Shown: positions 21,414 to 31,700 of the stretch, piece after piece
How the letters are laid out: each line of letters opens with the position of its first letter
Numbering within the stretch: position 1 is the stretch's first letter
Source: Isotricha intestinalis
Taxonomy: Eukaryota > Ciliophora > Litostomatea > Vestibuliferida > Isotrichidae
Assembly (NCBI GenBank): GCA_023807065.1
Contig: JAJJLU010003561.1
Location: 1-52,506 of the forward strand
DNA: 52,506 nucleotides
Reading direction: 5' to 3'
Translations under genes and position numbers: made by a program
The notes under the pieces: model-generated
Told to the model about the DNA's origin: nothing
Database searches by the model: none
The model's input: only the letters and a program-made list of their open reading frames with translations

Positions 21414-22260
21414 TTTATTATTTAATTTCCAATTATTAATTTAAAAATTATTAATAAAATCATATAAATGAAAAATAATAAGAAAAAAATTATATTTTCA
21501 ATTCTAATAAAACAATATTTTTTAGAATTGATATTGAACATTTAATGATAAAATTTATTTTCTCTGTAAAAAAATAAAATAATTCCCTTTCAAACAGGAA
21601 ATATAAAAAATACATTATTTGAAAAATTAACTCTTTGCATCATCTCTAAAATATTTTTATTAAAAAAAAAATAACAATAAAATGTAAAAAATAATAAAAA
21701 GAAAATATAATACAAAAAAAAATCCAATAAAAAGATGGATACTTCACAAATCTTTATGATATATATAATTAGAAAGTTATATATATGTCTCCATACAGTG
21801 CATATGAAAAGGGAATATTTATTTTATAAATTAATTACTTTAAAACTCTATTTCATATATTTGTGATAATTAAACTATTTCATTCAAATACAAATAATAA
21901 AGGAGGGAGACATTTGTTTAGATATTTTAAATAGGCAATGGAATCATCTTTAATCTTTTGGTAAATTTTTATTTTCTCTTTTTTAATTGAATCAAATATT
22001 TGAGACCAGAAGTTGCTTTATTATATATGAATAATAGGGAACAATAAAATTTAAATACTAATGGATTGACAAAAATACTATGGGTTGCAATCAAATAAAA
22101 AATTGTAGTTTCGGAATTTATGATAGAAATCATTATGAAAAAACAAATAATAATAAAGAGAACAACGATAATAATAATTTAAATGATAAATAAAAATTTA
22201 AATGTAAATGTAAGGAATTTTATATATATCAAAAATGGAATTTATACAAAGAAAAAAAAA
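21414..22260. other. Intergenic, 5' region of the USP32-like gene
   Basis: AT-rich spacer of about 850 bases between two minus-strand genes. The stretch 21890-22080 is slightly richer in G and C than its surroundings but matches no RNA gene that I know. A short plus-strand ORF at 22080-22193 is listed separately. Otherwise nothing is visible. Confidence 0.5.
22080..22193 (+). CDS. Possible small lipid-anchored peptide (37 codons)
   Basis: The ORF opens MGCNQIKNCSFGIYD and then runs into an Asn/Lys-rich tail ending at TAA 22191-22193. Gly2 followed by Cys3 is the classic signal for N-myristoylation plus palmitoylation, and a third Cys is close by. An ORF of this length is common by chance in any genome, and there is no homologue I recognise. 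It could also be the first exon of a decayed gene. Reported because the N-terminus is unusual for random AT-rich sequence. Confidence 0.25.
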   Translation: MGCNQIKNCSFGIYDRNHYEKTNNNKENNDNNNLNDK

Positions 22261-23349
22261 TTATAATTGATATTTTCTTCCTTTTTTTTTTTTTTCGTAA
22301 AATTTTTTATCATATTTTTGAAACTCAATAAATAATTTAACATCTTCTCCTTCATTCAATCTATGAATTTTATCAATGACTTCTTTTTCTTCATTAAGCC
22401 ATTTATTTCCTAGTATATCCTCTATAGTTGCTCTTTTTGAAATATCTGGCTCAATCATTTTAATCACTAATTCTTTTAATTCTGGACTAATATTAGAATC
22501 ATTTGAAATTTTTTTTATTTCCTTATTCAATATTCTAATAACTTCATTTTTATTTAATTGAGCTTTATTATTTTGATTCATAGGATATATAAAATATTTC
22601 ATATAATAAATAATAATTCCCAAAGCAAAAATATCTATTTTTTCACTGTCTTTTGAGTTAATTTTCTTTTGGTCTTCATAATATTCTGGTCCCTGAAAAC
22701 AAAAAGTACCAGAAGGTAATATTAAATCAGAATTTTTTTTAATTGCTGTTAAAGTTGATAAATCTGTAATTTTTGTTGTAAAACCATAATTTAAAAGAAT
22801 ATTTTCAGGTTTAATATCTGCATGAATTAAAAAAGATCTATTCAAAAATTCTAAACCTAAAATTATTTGATTTATGAAAAACTTTATTGTTAAATCAGAC
22901 ATTGTCAAAAATAAAGGATGATTATTCATTCTTGAATTAAATAAAATTTTCTTTTTATAAAGATGAATTAAAAAATTTAAATCATTAAAAGCAGCTTTTT
23001 CCATAATAATACCAAAACATACAATAAATTGAGGAAAATTTTTTAAATCATTATCTTCTAGATCATATTTGTATTCAAAAATTTGTACTGTTTTTATAAT
23101 ATATTTAGATTTTAAATCTATTGAAGAATCTAATTCATATCTGATTTTTTCAATAGTTTTTTGATATCTTTGTGGATCATTTTTTTCTTTTTGTTTATTT
23201 ATTTTGATAAGTTTTAATGCATAATTACCACTTTTATTTTTAATATGATAAACAGAACCATATGCACCTTTTCCAATCCTTTTTATGCAATTACAATTCA
23301 ATTTCTTCATTATAATCTTAATTGTTTCATCCTCATTTACTGTATTCAT
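22261..23349 (-). CDS. Divergent Ser/Thr protein kinase (HAD and DLS variants of HRD and DFG)
   Basis: A 362-residue protein that is almost entirely a kinase domain. The glycine loop is RIGKGAYGSVYHI (residues 24-36). The ATP-binding Lys is K46 in YALKLIKI. The catalytic loop reads HADIKPENILL (about 176), with the usual Arg of HRD replaced by Ala but catalytic Asp, Lys and Asn kept. The DFG motif reads DLS (about 196), and APE reads GPEYY. Helix F is intact (SEKIDIFALGIIIYYMKYF), followed by ISKRATIEDILGNKWL. The Mg-binding Asp is kept, so activity is likely, though the missing HRD Arg argues against regulation by activation-loop phosphorylation. A large insert (about 90-150) lies between the N- and C-lobe elements. 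The subfamily is unclear (NEK/CAMK-like by overall feel). A short basic tail follows the domain. Confidence 0.85.
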   Translation of the reverse strand: MNTVNEDETIKIIMKKLNCNCIKRIGKGAYGSVYHIKNKSGNYALKLIKINKQKEKNDPQRYQKTIEKIRYELDSSIDLKSKYIIKTVQIFEYKYDLEDNDLKNFPQFIVCFGIIMEKAAFNDLNFLIHLYKKKILFNSRMNNHPLFLTMSDLTIKFFINQIILGLEFLNRSFLIHADIKPENILLNYGFTTKITDLSTLTAIKKNSDLILPSGTFCFQGPEYYEDQKKINSKDSEKIDIFALGIIIYYMKYFIYPMNQNNKAQLNKNEVIRILNKEIKKISNDSNISPELKELVIKMIEPDISKRATIEDILGNKWLNEEKEVIDKIHRLNEGEDVKLFIEFQKYDKKFYEKKKKGRKYQL

Positions 23350-24183
23350 TTTTATTTATTTATCTAAAGTTTTAAAGTAGATTATTAGCTATTTTTTCCT
23401 ATATTTTTTGTTATATTAATGTTTTAATGATTAATTCAATGTTAAAATTTGAAAATTTAATCAAATTATAGAATTTAATCGAGATTTACGTAGAAAACAT
23501 GAATATGTTTATTTTTTTATATCTGAAAATTTATTTTAATTTAAAAAAATTTTTTATTGATTTTTATTACTTTTGTTAAAGAATAATTGTTTTTTTTTTG
23601 ATGAACACATTTATTCAAAAATTCCAATCAAAAACAAATATTTAAATTCATTTGTTTTTAATTTAATTCAATGAATCATAACTTCAATATAATTTTCATA
23701 ATTATTAAGAAAATTTTAAAAAAATCTTAATCTATTTTATTCTTAATAATTTTTTTTTAATTTTTTTTTAATATTAATTATTTTTTCAATATTTAAACAC
23801 ATCAGAATTTAAAAATAAATATTATAAATCCTATTTATATGTTTTAAAAAAAAAACTTAAAAAAATATTATTTTTTTTTTATATTCATTTTTGAAAGACA
23901 ATGATATCTAAAATTTAAAAAATTTATGACAAAAAAAAAATATTTTTAATTAATAATAAATAATAAAAACTATAGATTCCTTTAAATTAAATAATTGAAT
24001 TTAAATTTTTCAAAAAGCATTCAAAAATCAATAAAAAAATAATTTTTCTCAGGTTTAAATATTATCCTCGGTTCAAGCATTTCCAAAAAACAAGAATAAA
24101 AATTTTTATGAATTATTAATTTAAAAAAATAAATTTTTAAATTTATTTTACAAATTATATTTTATTTATTTATATAAATAATT
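23350..24183. other. Intergenic, no gene seen
   Basis: Divergent spacer of about 830 bases between the kinase and the COPI-associated gene. It is made of A and T runs with few G or C, and has no coding frame, RNA gene or clear repeat. Confidence 0.6.
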
Positions 24184-24723
24184 ATGTCATCTAATGAACC
24201 TGAATTAATAAGAAAAGCAAGAAAACTAAAAGATTGTTTAGAAAAATTATTATCAATTTTCTCAGGTGGATTATTTGTTATATCATGTTCAATAGATTTA
24301 TTAAAATTAACATGTTTTTGGAGTGATTATGTAATAATGTTTTATTCTTGTATATTTTTAGTGTTAATGATTTGGCATTCAATAATTCCAAATAAACTAC
24401 CTTTTTATATTAAGGAAAATTTAGGTATAGTATGTTTTTGTAATGGGAAAGGTTATTTAATGGTAATTATTAGTTTTTTATTTATTAAAGATAATCTTTA
24501 TTTTCTTAAATTTGCTTCTATATTATTATTACTTTCAGGTTTAGTACTTATTATTTTTGAAATATTAGTTCCTACAATTGAAAAAAAAAATAATAATAAT
24601 GACATAAAAAATATCAGTAATCAAAAAGATGTAAAAATAGAAGAAAAAGAAAAACAAGATATTTCAATAGAAGATAAAATAAAAAAAGCAAATAATCCAT
24701 ATAACATTCCTGATGATTTTTAA
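24184..24723 (+). CDS. COPI-associated-type four-helix membrane protein
   Basis: A 179-residue protein with about four hydrophobic segments between residues 25 and 125: LLSIFSGGLFVISCSIDLL, DYVIMFYSCIFLVLMIWHS, GYLMVIISFLFI and FASILLLLSGLVLIIFEIL. The segment NLGIVCFCNGKGYLMVIISFLFIKD resembles the central GRGxFYxFxG region of the COPI-associated (Tvp-like) family, small Golgi membrane proteins. The tail from about 130 is cytosolic, K/E-rich, and ends NPYNIPDDF. The family call rests on size, helix layout and this one segment, so it is moderate. It is a single exon and starts at the first ATG. Confidence 0.65.
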   Translation: MSSNEPELIRKARKLKDCLEKLLSIFSGGLFVISCSIDLLKLTCFWSDYVIMFYSCIFLVLMIWHSIIPNKLPFYIKENLGIVCFCNGKGYLMVIISFLFIKDNLYFLKFASILLLLSGLVLIIFEILVPTIEKKNNNNDIKNISNQKDVKIEEKEKQDISIEDKIKKANNPYNIPDDF

Positions 24724-24782
24724 ATAAATTAAAAAATAAAAAATATATTTAATTCATAATTAAATATAATTAACATTAAAAA

Positions 24783-25292
24783 ATGAATGAAAATAAAAAA
24801 ATGTCAAAAAAAAGAAAGGTGGAAAAAAAGGAGATGAAGAAGCAGAAGAAGAAATAAGAATGCATCTTCAATTAGATATTGATACATTACAAAATAATAT
24901 ATATATTGAAAAAATGAGAGAAGTAAATGCAAATGCAGATTATGAAAAATTAATAGAATGAACAAAAAATGAACAAAAATCAATTGAAGCAACAAAAAAA
25001 CAATGAAATTAAAGTATTATCAATGAAAGCAGATGCTTTAAGATAAGAAGAACAAAATAATGCAAATAGTATAAAAACATTAATATCAGAAATTAGAAAA
25101 TTAGATGTTGATATTGATGATTTGAAAAAAAAAATTGTTGAAAAAAGAGAATTATATACTAAAGAAGAAGAAGATAAAGATTTAGCTATTCAAAATCAAA
25201 GAAAATTATTCAAAGATATGACTGAAAGATTTCAACATATTTTGGAAATTACTGCCAACAAATTACAAGAAAGAGTTAAAATGGGAAGTTAA
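24783..25292 (+). pseudogene. Decayed coiled-coil gene, resembling dynein regulatory complex subunit DRC12 (CCDC153)
   Basis: A basic start (MSKKKKGGKKGDEEAEEE after one added A in the run at 24805-24812) leads into a coiled coil: RMHLQLDIDTLQNNIYIEKM, then TLISEIRKLDVDIDDLKKKI. The end has LFKDMTERFQHILEITANKL. The Lys/Gly start and a final helix of the MxERFxxxLxxTxxKL kind recall DRC12, a small ciliary protein of the nexin link, but the match is by pattern only. The frame is broken by an early -1 shift, TGA near 24959, a +1 shift near 25000 and TAA near 25043. Gln would fit the last position. It sits 95 bases from an LC8 dynein light chain gene on the opposite strand. Confidence 0.5.
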
Positions 25293-25386
25293 TTTTTTAT
25301 ATAAAAATTATTATAAAATATTCTTTTTAAATTAAATTAAAAAAATTAAAATTTTTTAATCAGTTATTATTTTATTTTTTGTTTTA

Positions 25387-25710
25387 TTATCTAAATTTAT
25401 ATAATATTACTGTTCTATTTCCAATTTGAAAACATAGATAATGTTTTTTCTGAGCATTAATTTTACAGCCAAAACTTTTTCCCACAATACAATTCCAAGT
25501 AGGATAATACTTTGATTCAAAAGTTTCTTTTAATTTTTGAGCAATTTCATGATTACCAAGATTACTTATATGATAATCTTTACTTGCTATTTCTATTGCT
25601 GCTATTTGCATATCATCATCCATATCACTTTCTATTATTAAAACTTTTTCCTGTCCTTCTCTTTTTGAAGTAGATGATTTATTTTCATTTATTGATCCTG
25701 ATGCATTCAT
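25387..25710 (-). CDS. Dynein light chain LC8-type
   Basis: The LC8 fold is evident from residue 23 on. EKVLIIESDMDDDMQIAAIE matches the first strand and helix, YYPTWNCIVGKSFGCKI is the family signature around PTWHCIVGxxFG, and HYLCFQIGNRTVILYKF gives the last two strands. LC8 is a dimeric hub that binds dynein intermediate chains and many other partners in cytoplasm and cilia. The protein has 107 residues against about 89 usually. The extra is a Ser/Asn-rich N-terminal extension of about 20 residues. The gene is otherwise intact. Confidence 0.92.
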   Translation of the reverse strand: MNASGSINENKSSTSKREGQEKVLIIESDMDDDMQIAAIEIASKDYHISNLGNHEIAQKLKETFESKYYPTWNCIVGKSFGCKINAQKKHYLCFQIGNRTVILYKFR

Positions 25711-25781
25711 TTTTTTATTTTTTTTATATTTAATTAAATAAATTTATTAAATATTAATTTATTTTATTTCTTTTTTATTAC

Positions 25782-28700
25782 TTATTTTTCTTGATTATAT
25801 GAACCTATAATTAATTTGTTTTTTTCATTAATGAAACAATATGCATTTAAATTATATAGATATATTAAATGTTTTAATTCAAAAGTTTCCTCTTTTTCAT
25901 TTTTATTTTCATTTAATTGAATATTTATTTCTTTTTCTTTTTTTGAAAGGTCATAACATTGAACAAAATTTAAACTATTATTTGTGGCTATTAACACATA
26001 GTCATTTACATCAGTGAAATAATTTATAATTTTATTTGGTTTATTTATAATTAATTCATTAGATTTTAATCCATTCAAAGTATATAATGATATAATATTT
26101 TCATTATTTTCATCTTGAGTTTGAATATATAAAATATCAAAATTTGAAATTTTAATATTTATAATTTGAACACTTAATTCAATTATAGATAATGTAATAA
26201 AACTACTAATACAATTTATTGAAATAAGATTATTTTTATCATATGCAATTATAATATCTAATCTATAATTAATAACTAATCCTTTAATCATTGAATTATT
26301 TGATTTTTTTTTCTTTTGAATTGATAATGAAAATTGTTCTTCATTAAATAGTAAAATAGAAAGAAATCCATTTTCATCTCCAATTATAATAAAATTTTGA
26401 AATTCACTTTCAAAAGAAACAATCGAAGTTATTATACAATTCCATTGAAATATTTTAAAATCTTTTTCTTTAAATAATTTCAGAGTTCCATCCGAAAATC
26501 TAACAAAAAATAAAAGTTTTTTATATATATCTTTATTTTTTATTGATAATTTACAAAAACTATTTTCTTGAGGAATAATATCAATTTGTTTTCCTATTTT
26601 CATTTCATTTAATTTAAAAGAATTTTTATAATCAAAAGAAACAAAATAATCTATAAATTTAAAATAAATAAAATCATTATCAGAAAACATAAAATAATCT
26701 GATTCTTGCTTTTCAATAAAAGTATCTAATTTTTCTTTTATTTTATTATCAATAATAGGAATACTCTTTTTAAAAGTTTCTTTTTCTTGAATATTTGTTA
26801 AAAGTTGAACAGGAGTAACACCAATAGTATAAAAAATTAATTCATTTTTAATTGCCTTATAAAGTTCTTCTCCTTTTTTTCCTTCATTTTCAAATTGCTC
26901 AAATAATTTATCATAATTATTTTCATCATCATAACTATATAAAGGGAAAGTATTAATGATATTTTTATTTCTTTGATTTATTCCAAAAATAATATCCAAC
27001 CAAGGACCAATATTAAATTTTTCTAAACTTATTCTATGTTTAATTATAAATTCAATTTGATTTTTACTATCTTCAACACTAACATTATTAATGTTCTTTT
27101 CAATTTCAACATTATATCCTAATTCATTTTTATTTAAATTAATCATAAAATTATAATCATAAAAAAATTCTGGTATTAATTCTCTATTTTCTTCAGTTGT
27201 TCTATAAATATAAAGAAGATGTTCTATAGAATAAAATAATCTTGAAGCTACATCAAATTTTCCTGATTGAAATTTAATAGAATCATATGTTATTGGATTT
27301 TGTCTTACTAAATAATATAATATATGTCCTCCTGCTGAATAATGAACATTAAAATGTTGTCCTAAAGTTTTATAATTTTGCCAATAAAAATCATTGTTTT
27401 GATTTGATTCATATTTTTGTAAACATAAAGCCTTTGATGGATCTCTTTCTTTTTTTGGTTCTAATGATAAATATATAATTGGAAATATTAAATATTGATT
27501 TATATCATTATATGTTCTTGTTGAATATTTATTTACTAAAAGTAAATATTTAAAATTAGATAATTGATTTGATAAAAAAAGTTTTTCATAGTTCTTTGAT
27601 TTAAATATTTTATTACAATCAAATTCTGTTATATTATATTTTTCATTTGTTAATTTTGGTTTTATTTTTTGAATAAATTGAGAAATATTTTCTTTGTTGA
27701 AAAAGTTAAATAAATAAGTTTTATGGTTCTCTAATATAAACTCTAATTCAATTTCTTCAAAACAAAATCTTCGAATTAAAACTTCTTTAATATTTGAATA
27801 ATATATTAAAATATCTTTATTTTTTCCCTTTATCCTTGAATTTTTCTCATATGATAAAATATAATTAAATTTTTTTTCAATACTTAAATCATTATCAAAT
27901 CTTTTATCATTCAAAGAATTATCTTTAAAAAAAAGATATTTATCATATAAATGAATTTCTCCATAAATTACTCCCTTTATAGATATTAATTCACATTCAT
28001 AATTAAATTCTGATTTTTCAAAAGGAAAATATTTCTTAAAATATATATTTTTTTCTTTATATTCTTTATTATCAAAATAAGGATGTGATTTTGACAATAA
28101 AGGATGATTAAAAAATTTTAAATCTGGCTTTATAAAAGGTTTATAATAATCATCAACAACATAATTTTTTAATATACTTGGATAAGGTAATTCAATATTA
28201 TTATTAAAGAATTTATCATTTTTGTGAATTGATATGAATTTTCTTTTTAAATTAATAAATTTTTGATTTTTAAATACCCAATCTTTTGAAAATATACTTA
28301 AATCACTCCAAAGTAGTTTTTCTTTTATATAAAACAAAAAATTGTGAATATCTTTTTGATTTTGAGAAAAAAAAGATTTAAAATAATAAAGTAAAATATT
28401 ATCACAATCATATTCATAATTTATATTATCCAATTTATTTTCAATTTCTATGTGTTCATCATTTGATAAAGGATTAAAAAAATATAAATTTTTTGAGCTT
28501 TTAACTTTTCTTATTTTCATTTCATTATTATTAATATTTTTATTTTTTTTTGAAAATGAATTTCTCTTATGTTTTTTAATATTTTTTTTAATATTTTTAT
28601 TCATTATAAAAGTTGTTACTCTATTTTTTGGATTTTCATTTGAACTATTTTGATTATCAGAAGTTAAACTTTTATCATTCAAAACATCAGTGGATTCATC

Positions 28701-31700
28701 TTTTTGATTTGAAATATTCATACTATTATTATGATCTTCACCCTTTTTTCTTTCAAAAAATTGTTTTCTAAAAATCATAAAAAGATTACTATTTTTTCTG
28801 TTTATTTGAAGAAATTGTATATATTCTTTACATTTTTCATTTAAACTAATATTTGATTTTTTTAATAAACTACTATTTACTAATTTTAAAGAATCATTAA
28901 AAATTTGAGATAATATTTTATTTAGTATTGGAACTAATTGTTCGTTACAATACTGTTTTTCTATATTTAAAAAAAATTTGAGGGAATAAAGAGTATATAA
29001 ATAATCAATTTTTTTCCCTATATTTTTAGAAAAATCTATTAATGGAATTAAATTTTTAACTGCTTTTTTTTCTAATTCTTTTTGGTCAATATTATAAAAA
29101 ATAGAATCATGATTTATCATAAGAAAATTATTAAAAAGACTCTTAAATTTATCATCGTAATTGTTGTCAATATAAAATATTATTAAAATTTCAATTACCA
29201 TTTCTAAAATAGTTTTATTTATATTTATTTGGTTTTTTTCTTTAAAAAGATATATAAATTGTAATTGGATTAATAACTTATCTTTTAAAGTATGAAGATA
29301 ATAAATAATTAAGCTTTGTAATTTTTTACTTATATTTTCTTTTTTTTCAACAATTAGATAATAACATAAATTTAAAACATAAAGAAATTCTTGAAATGTT
29401 ATTTCATTTTTGAATTTTTCTATATTTGAAATTGACATTATTGTTTCATAAATAATAAATTCTGATAATTCTTTATCATAAAATGATGATTCTGAAATAA
29501 ATTTATAATAAAAAGGGTTATAAATTTGTAATTTAGATATATGAATTAAATTTTTTAAAAATTCCAATGCTTGTTGATTTCTATTTTGAAAATAAAAATT
29601 AAAATAAATTTTTATTCCATCATCTGAAAAAAAATTTCCTTTTAAAAGTAGTTTTTGATTAGATTGTAAAATTGAATTTTGTAAAAATGAAACAATAAAG
29701 TTATTAACCATTTGAAAGATTAAATCTTGTGATTTTGTTTCATCCAAATTATTATAAATATCAATATAATATTTTATTATAGTAATGAAATTATGATTAA
29801 AAACATCATCATTCACAATTGAAGAAAAAAATAAATTATTGAATTTAGGAATTTCTTTTGATTGAATATAATTTAATTTCGTTTTATTATCAATAACTTC
29901 TAAAATTTGTAAAAATATTGTTCTTAAAAAAGCTCTTGTTGGTTTATTCATAAAATCATAAACACTTAAAAACATTTTATTATTGCTTCCTTCATTTTTT
30001 AAAACTAGATTAAAACATTCTTGAACTAATAAATATGATAAACATTGATTAAAAACTGAAATTTTGTAAGTTCTATTTATTTTTTTCATCATTTGCTCAT
30101 TTAAAAATCCATAATAATTATAATATTCTTCTTTTTGACTTAATTCTTGCAAATATTCATAAAATAAATCTATATTTGTATATATTAATTTTAGATAAAA
30201 ATATTTCCTTCTTTCATTATTTTTATAATTTCTAATTAAATGATTAAATATTTTTTCTGATTGTTCCTTTGTATTATTTAATGAAATTATTTTTTTCAAA
30301 AAATTGTAATATGTTAAATGGTCATTTCCATCTAATAAAATATCAAATTTTAAAACTTCTTCTATTGGGACATAAATATATTTATTTAAGCATAAAGATA
30401 TTTTAAATATTATAGGAATATAAAAATTACTAGTGTAATAATCTTTCATTAATAATATCGAAATTATTAAACTACATAATATATGATTATTTTTTTTAGA
30501 AAAAAAGTTCATTAAAGAAATTAATATTTCAATTATTGAAGAATCAAATTCAATTATAAATTGTTCTTTTTTTGTTTTGTTTAATACAATAATTAAACTC
30601 ATAAAAAAAGAATGAAATTGAGTAAATAAATTATTTTGTATTAAATTATCATTAAATTCAATCATTATATTTTTAACAAAATCCAATATTTTAAATAAAC
30701 ATTTTTGGAAAATTGAAACATCAGACACAGAAGTTATATTATGTAATTGAAATATTAAAAATTTAAAGCCAAAATGTTCATTAAAAAAAGATTCGAATGA
30801 TGAATGATTATGAATTATTTGAATTTTTTTTTCTTGATTTATTAATTGAATTAAAGTATTATCTTTAGTCTTTAAACCATTTTCAGGAGTTATTTCATTA
30901 AAAACTTTATTTGAAATATTTAAAAGAATATTAAATTTCATATTTTTCAAAGAATCGATTTCTTCTTTTATTTTTTTATTTTTCTGTATAATTTGGATAT
31001 TATTAATTGAGGATATTTCATGATAATTATCTCTTAAATGAAATAAATCATTAATTGCATCTTCATTTAATTGTTTATCTAAATAAAAAAAAGAACCTAA
31101 TAAACCATTCATATTACTTCCAATTTCTAATAATGCATCTTTATCTTTTTTAATTTCTGCTTCATGAACATATTTAATTCCATTTATATAACTTATTATT
31201 GCATTATCAAAAAGATGTTCTTTTTGATATAAATATATTAAATAATCTTGATTTTCTTTAATTTCTTGTGTTTCTTTTATAATTTCTTTATTTCCTTCAA
31301 TATAATGAAACATTAATATATGTTGTGAATTTATTGTTATCTTAAGATAATTTTTAATAGATTGACTTGAAAAAATTTTTAATATTACTGTTTCTTCATT
31401 TTCAATAAAATTAAAAATTCTGAATGAAAATATTAAAGAATAGTTATATAAATTTAATTGAAAATTATTTGATAAAATTGGACATTTTTCTGAAATGATT
31501 ATTCCTTCTTTAATAAATATTTTTTGATTTTGTGAAATCATTTTTTCATATTTGAATAAATTAAAAAGCATTTCTAAATAACTACCAAAATTCGATAAAT
31601 TAATTATACATTCTTCATAAATTAAAGTGAAGTTTTGAGTTGAAAATTTAAAGTTATAAATTTCAATTAAAAAATTTATTATAGATTTTAAAGATTCTTT

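Noticed and set aside
21900..22080. snRNA or other structured RNA in the slightly G/C-richer spacer
   Set aside because: I compared it by eye with conserved parts of U1, U2, U4, U5 and U6 and found no match. No stable long hairpin was evident.
24060..24080. tRNA T-arm-like sequence (ggttcaagc)
   Set aside because: No matching acceptor, D-arm or anticodon arm lies upstream.
24804..24995. Minus-strand hydrophobic protein (Leu/Phe-rich)
   Set aside because: It is the antisense reading of the A-rich, Lys/Glu-coding coiled-coil relic on the plus strand.
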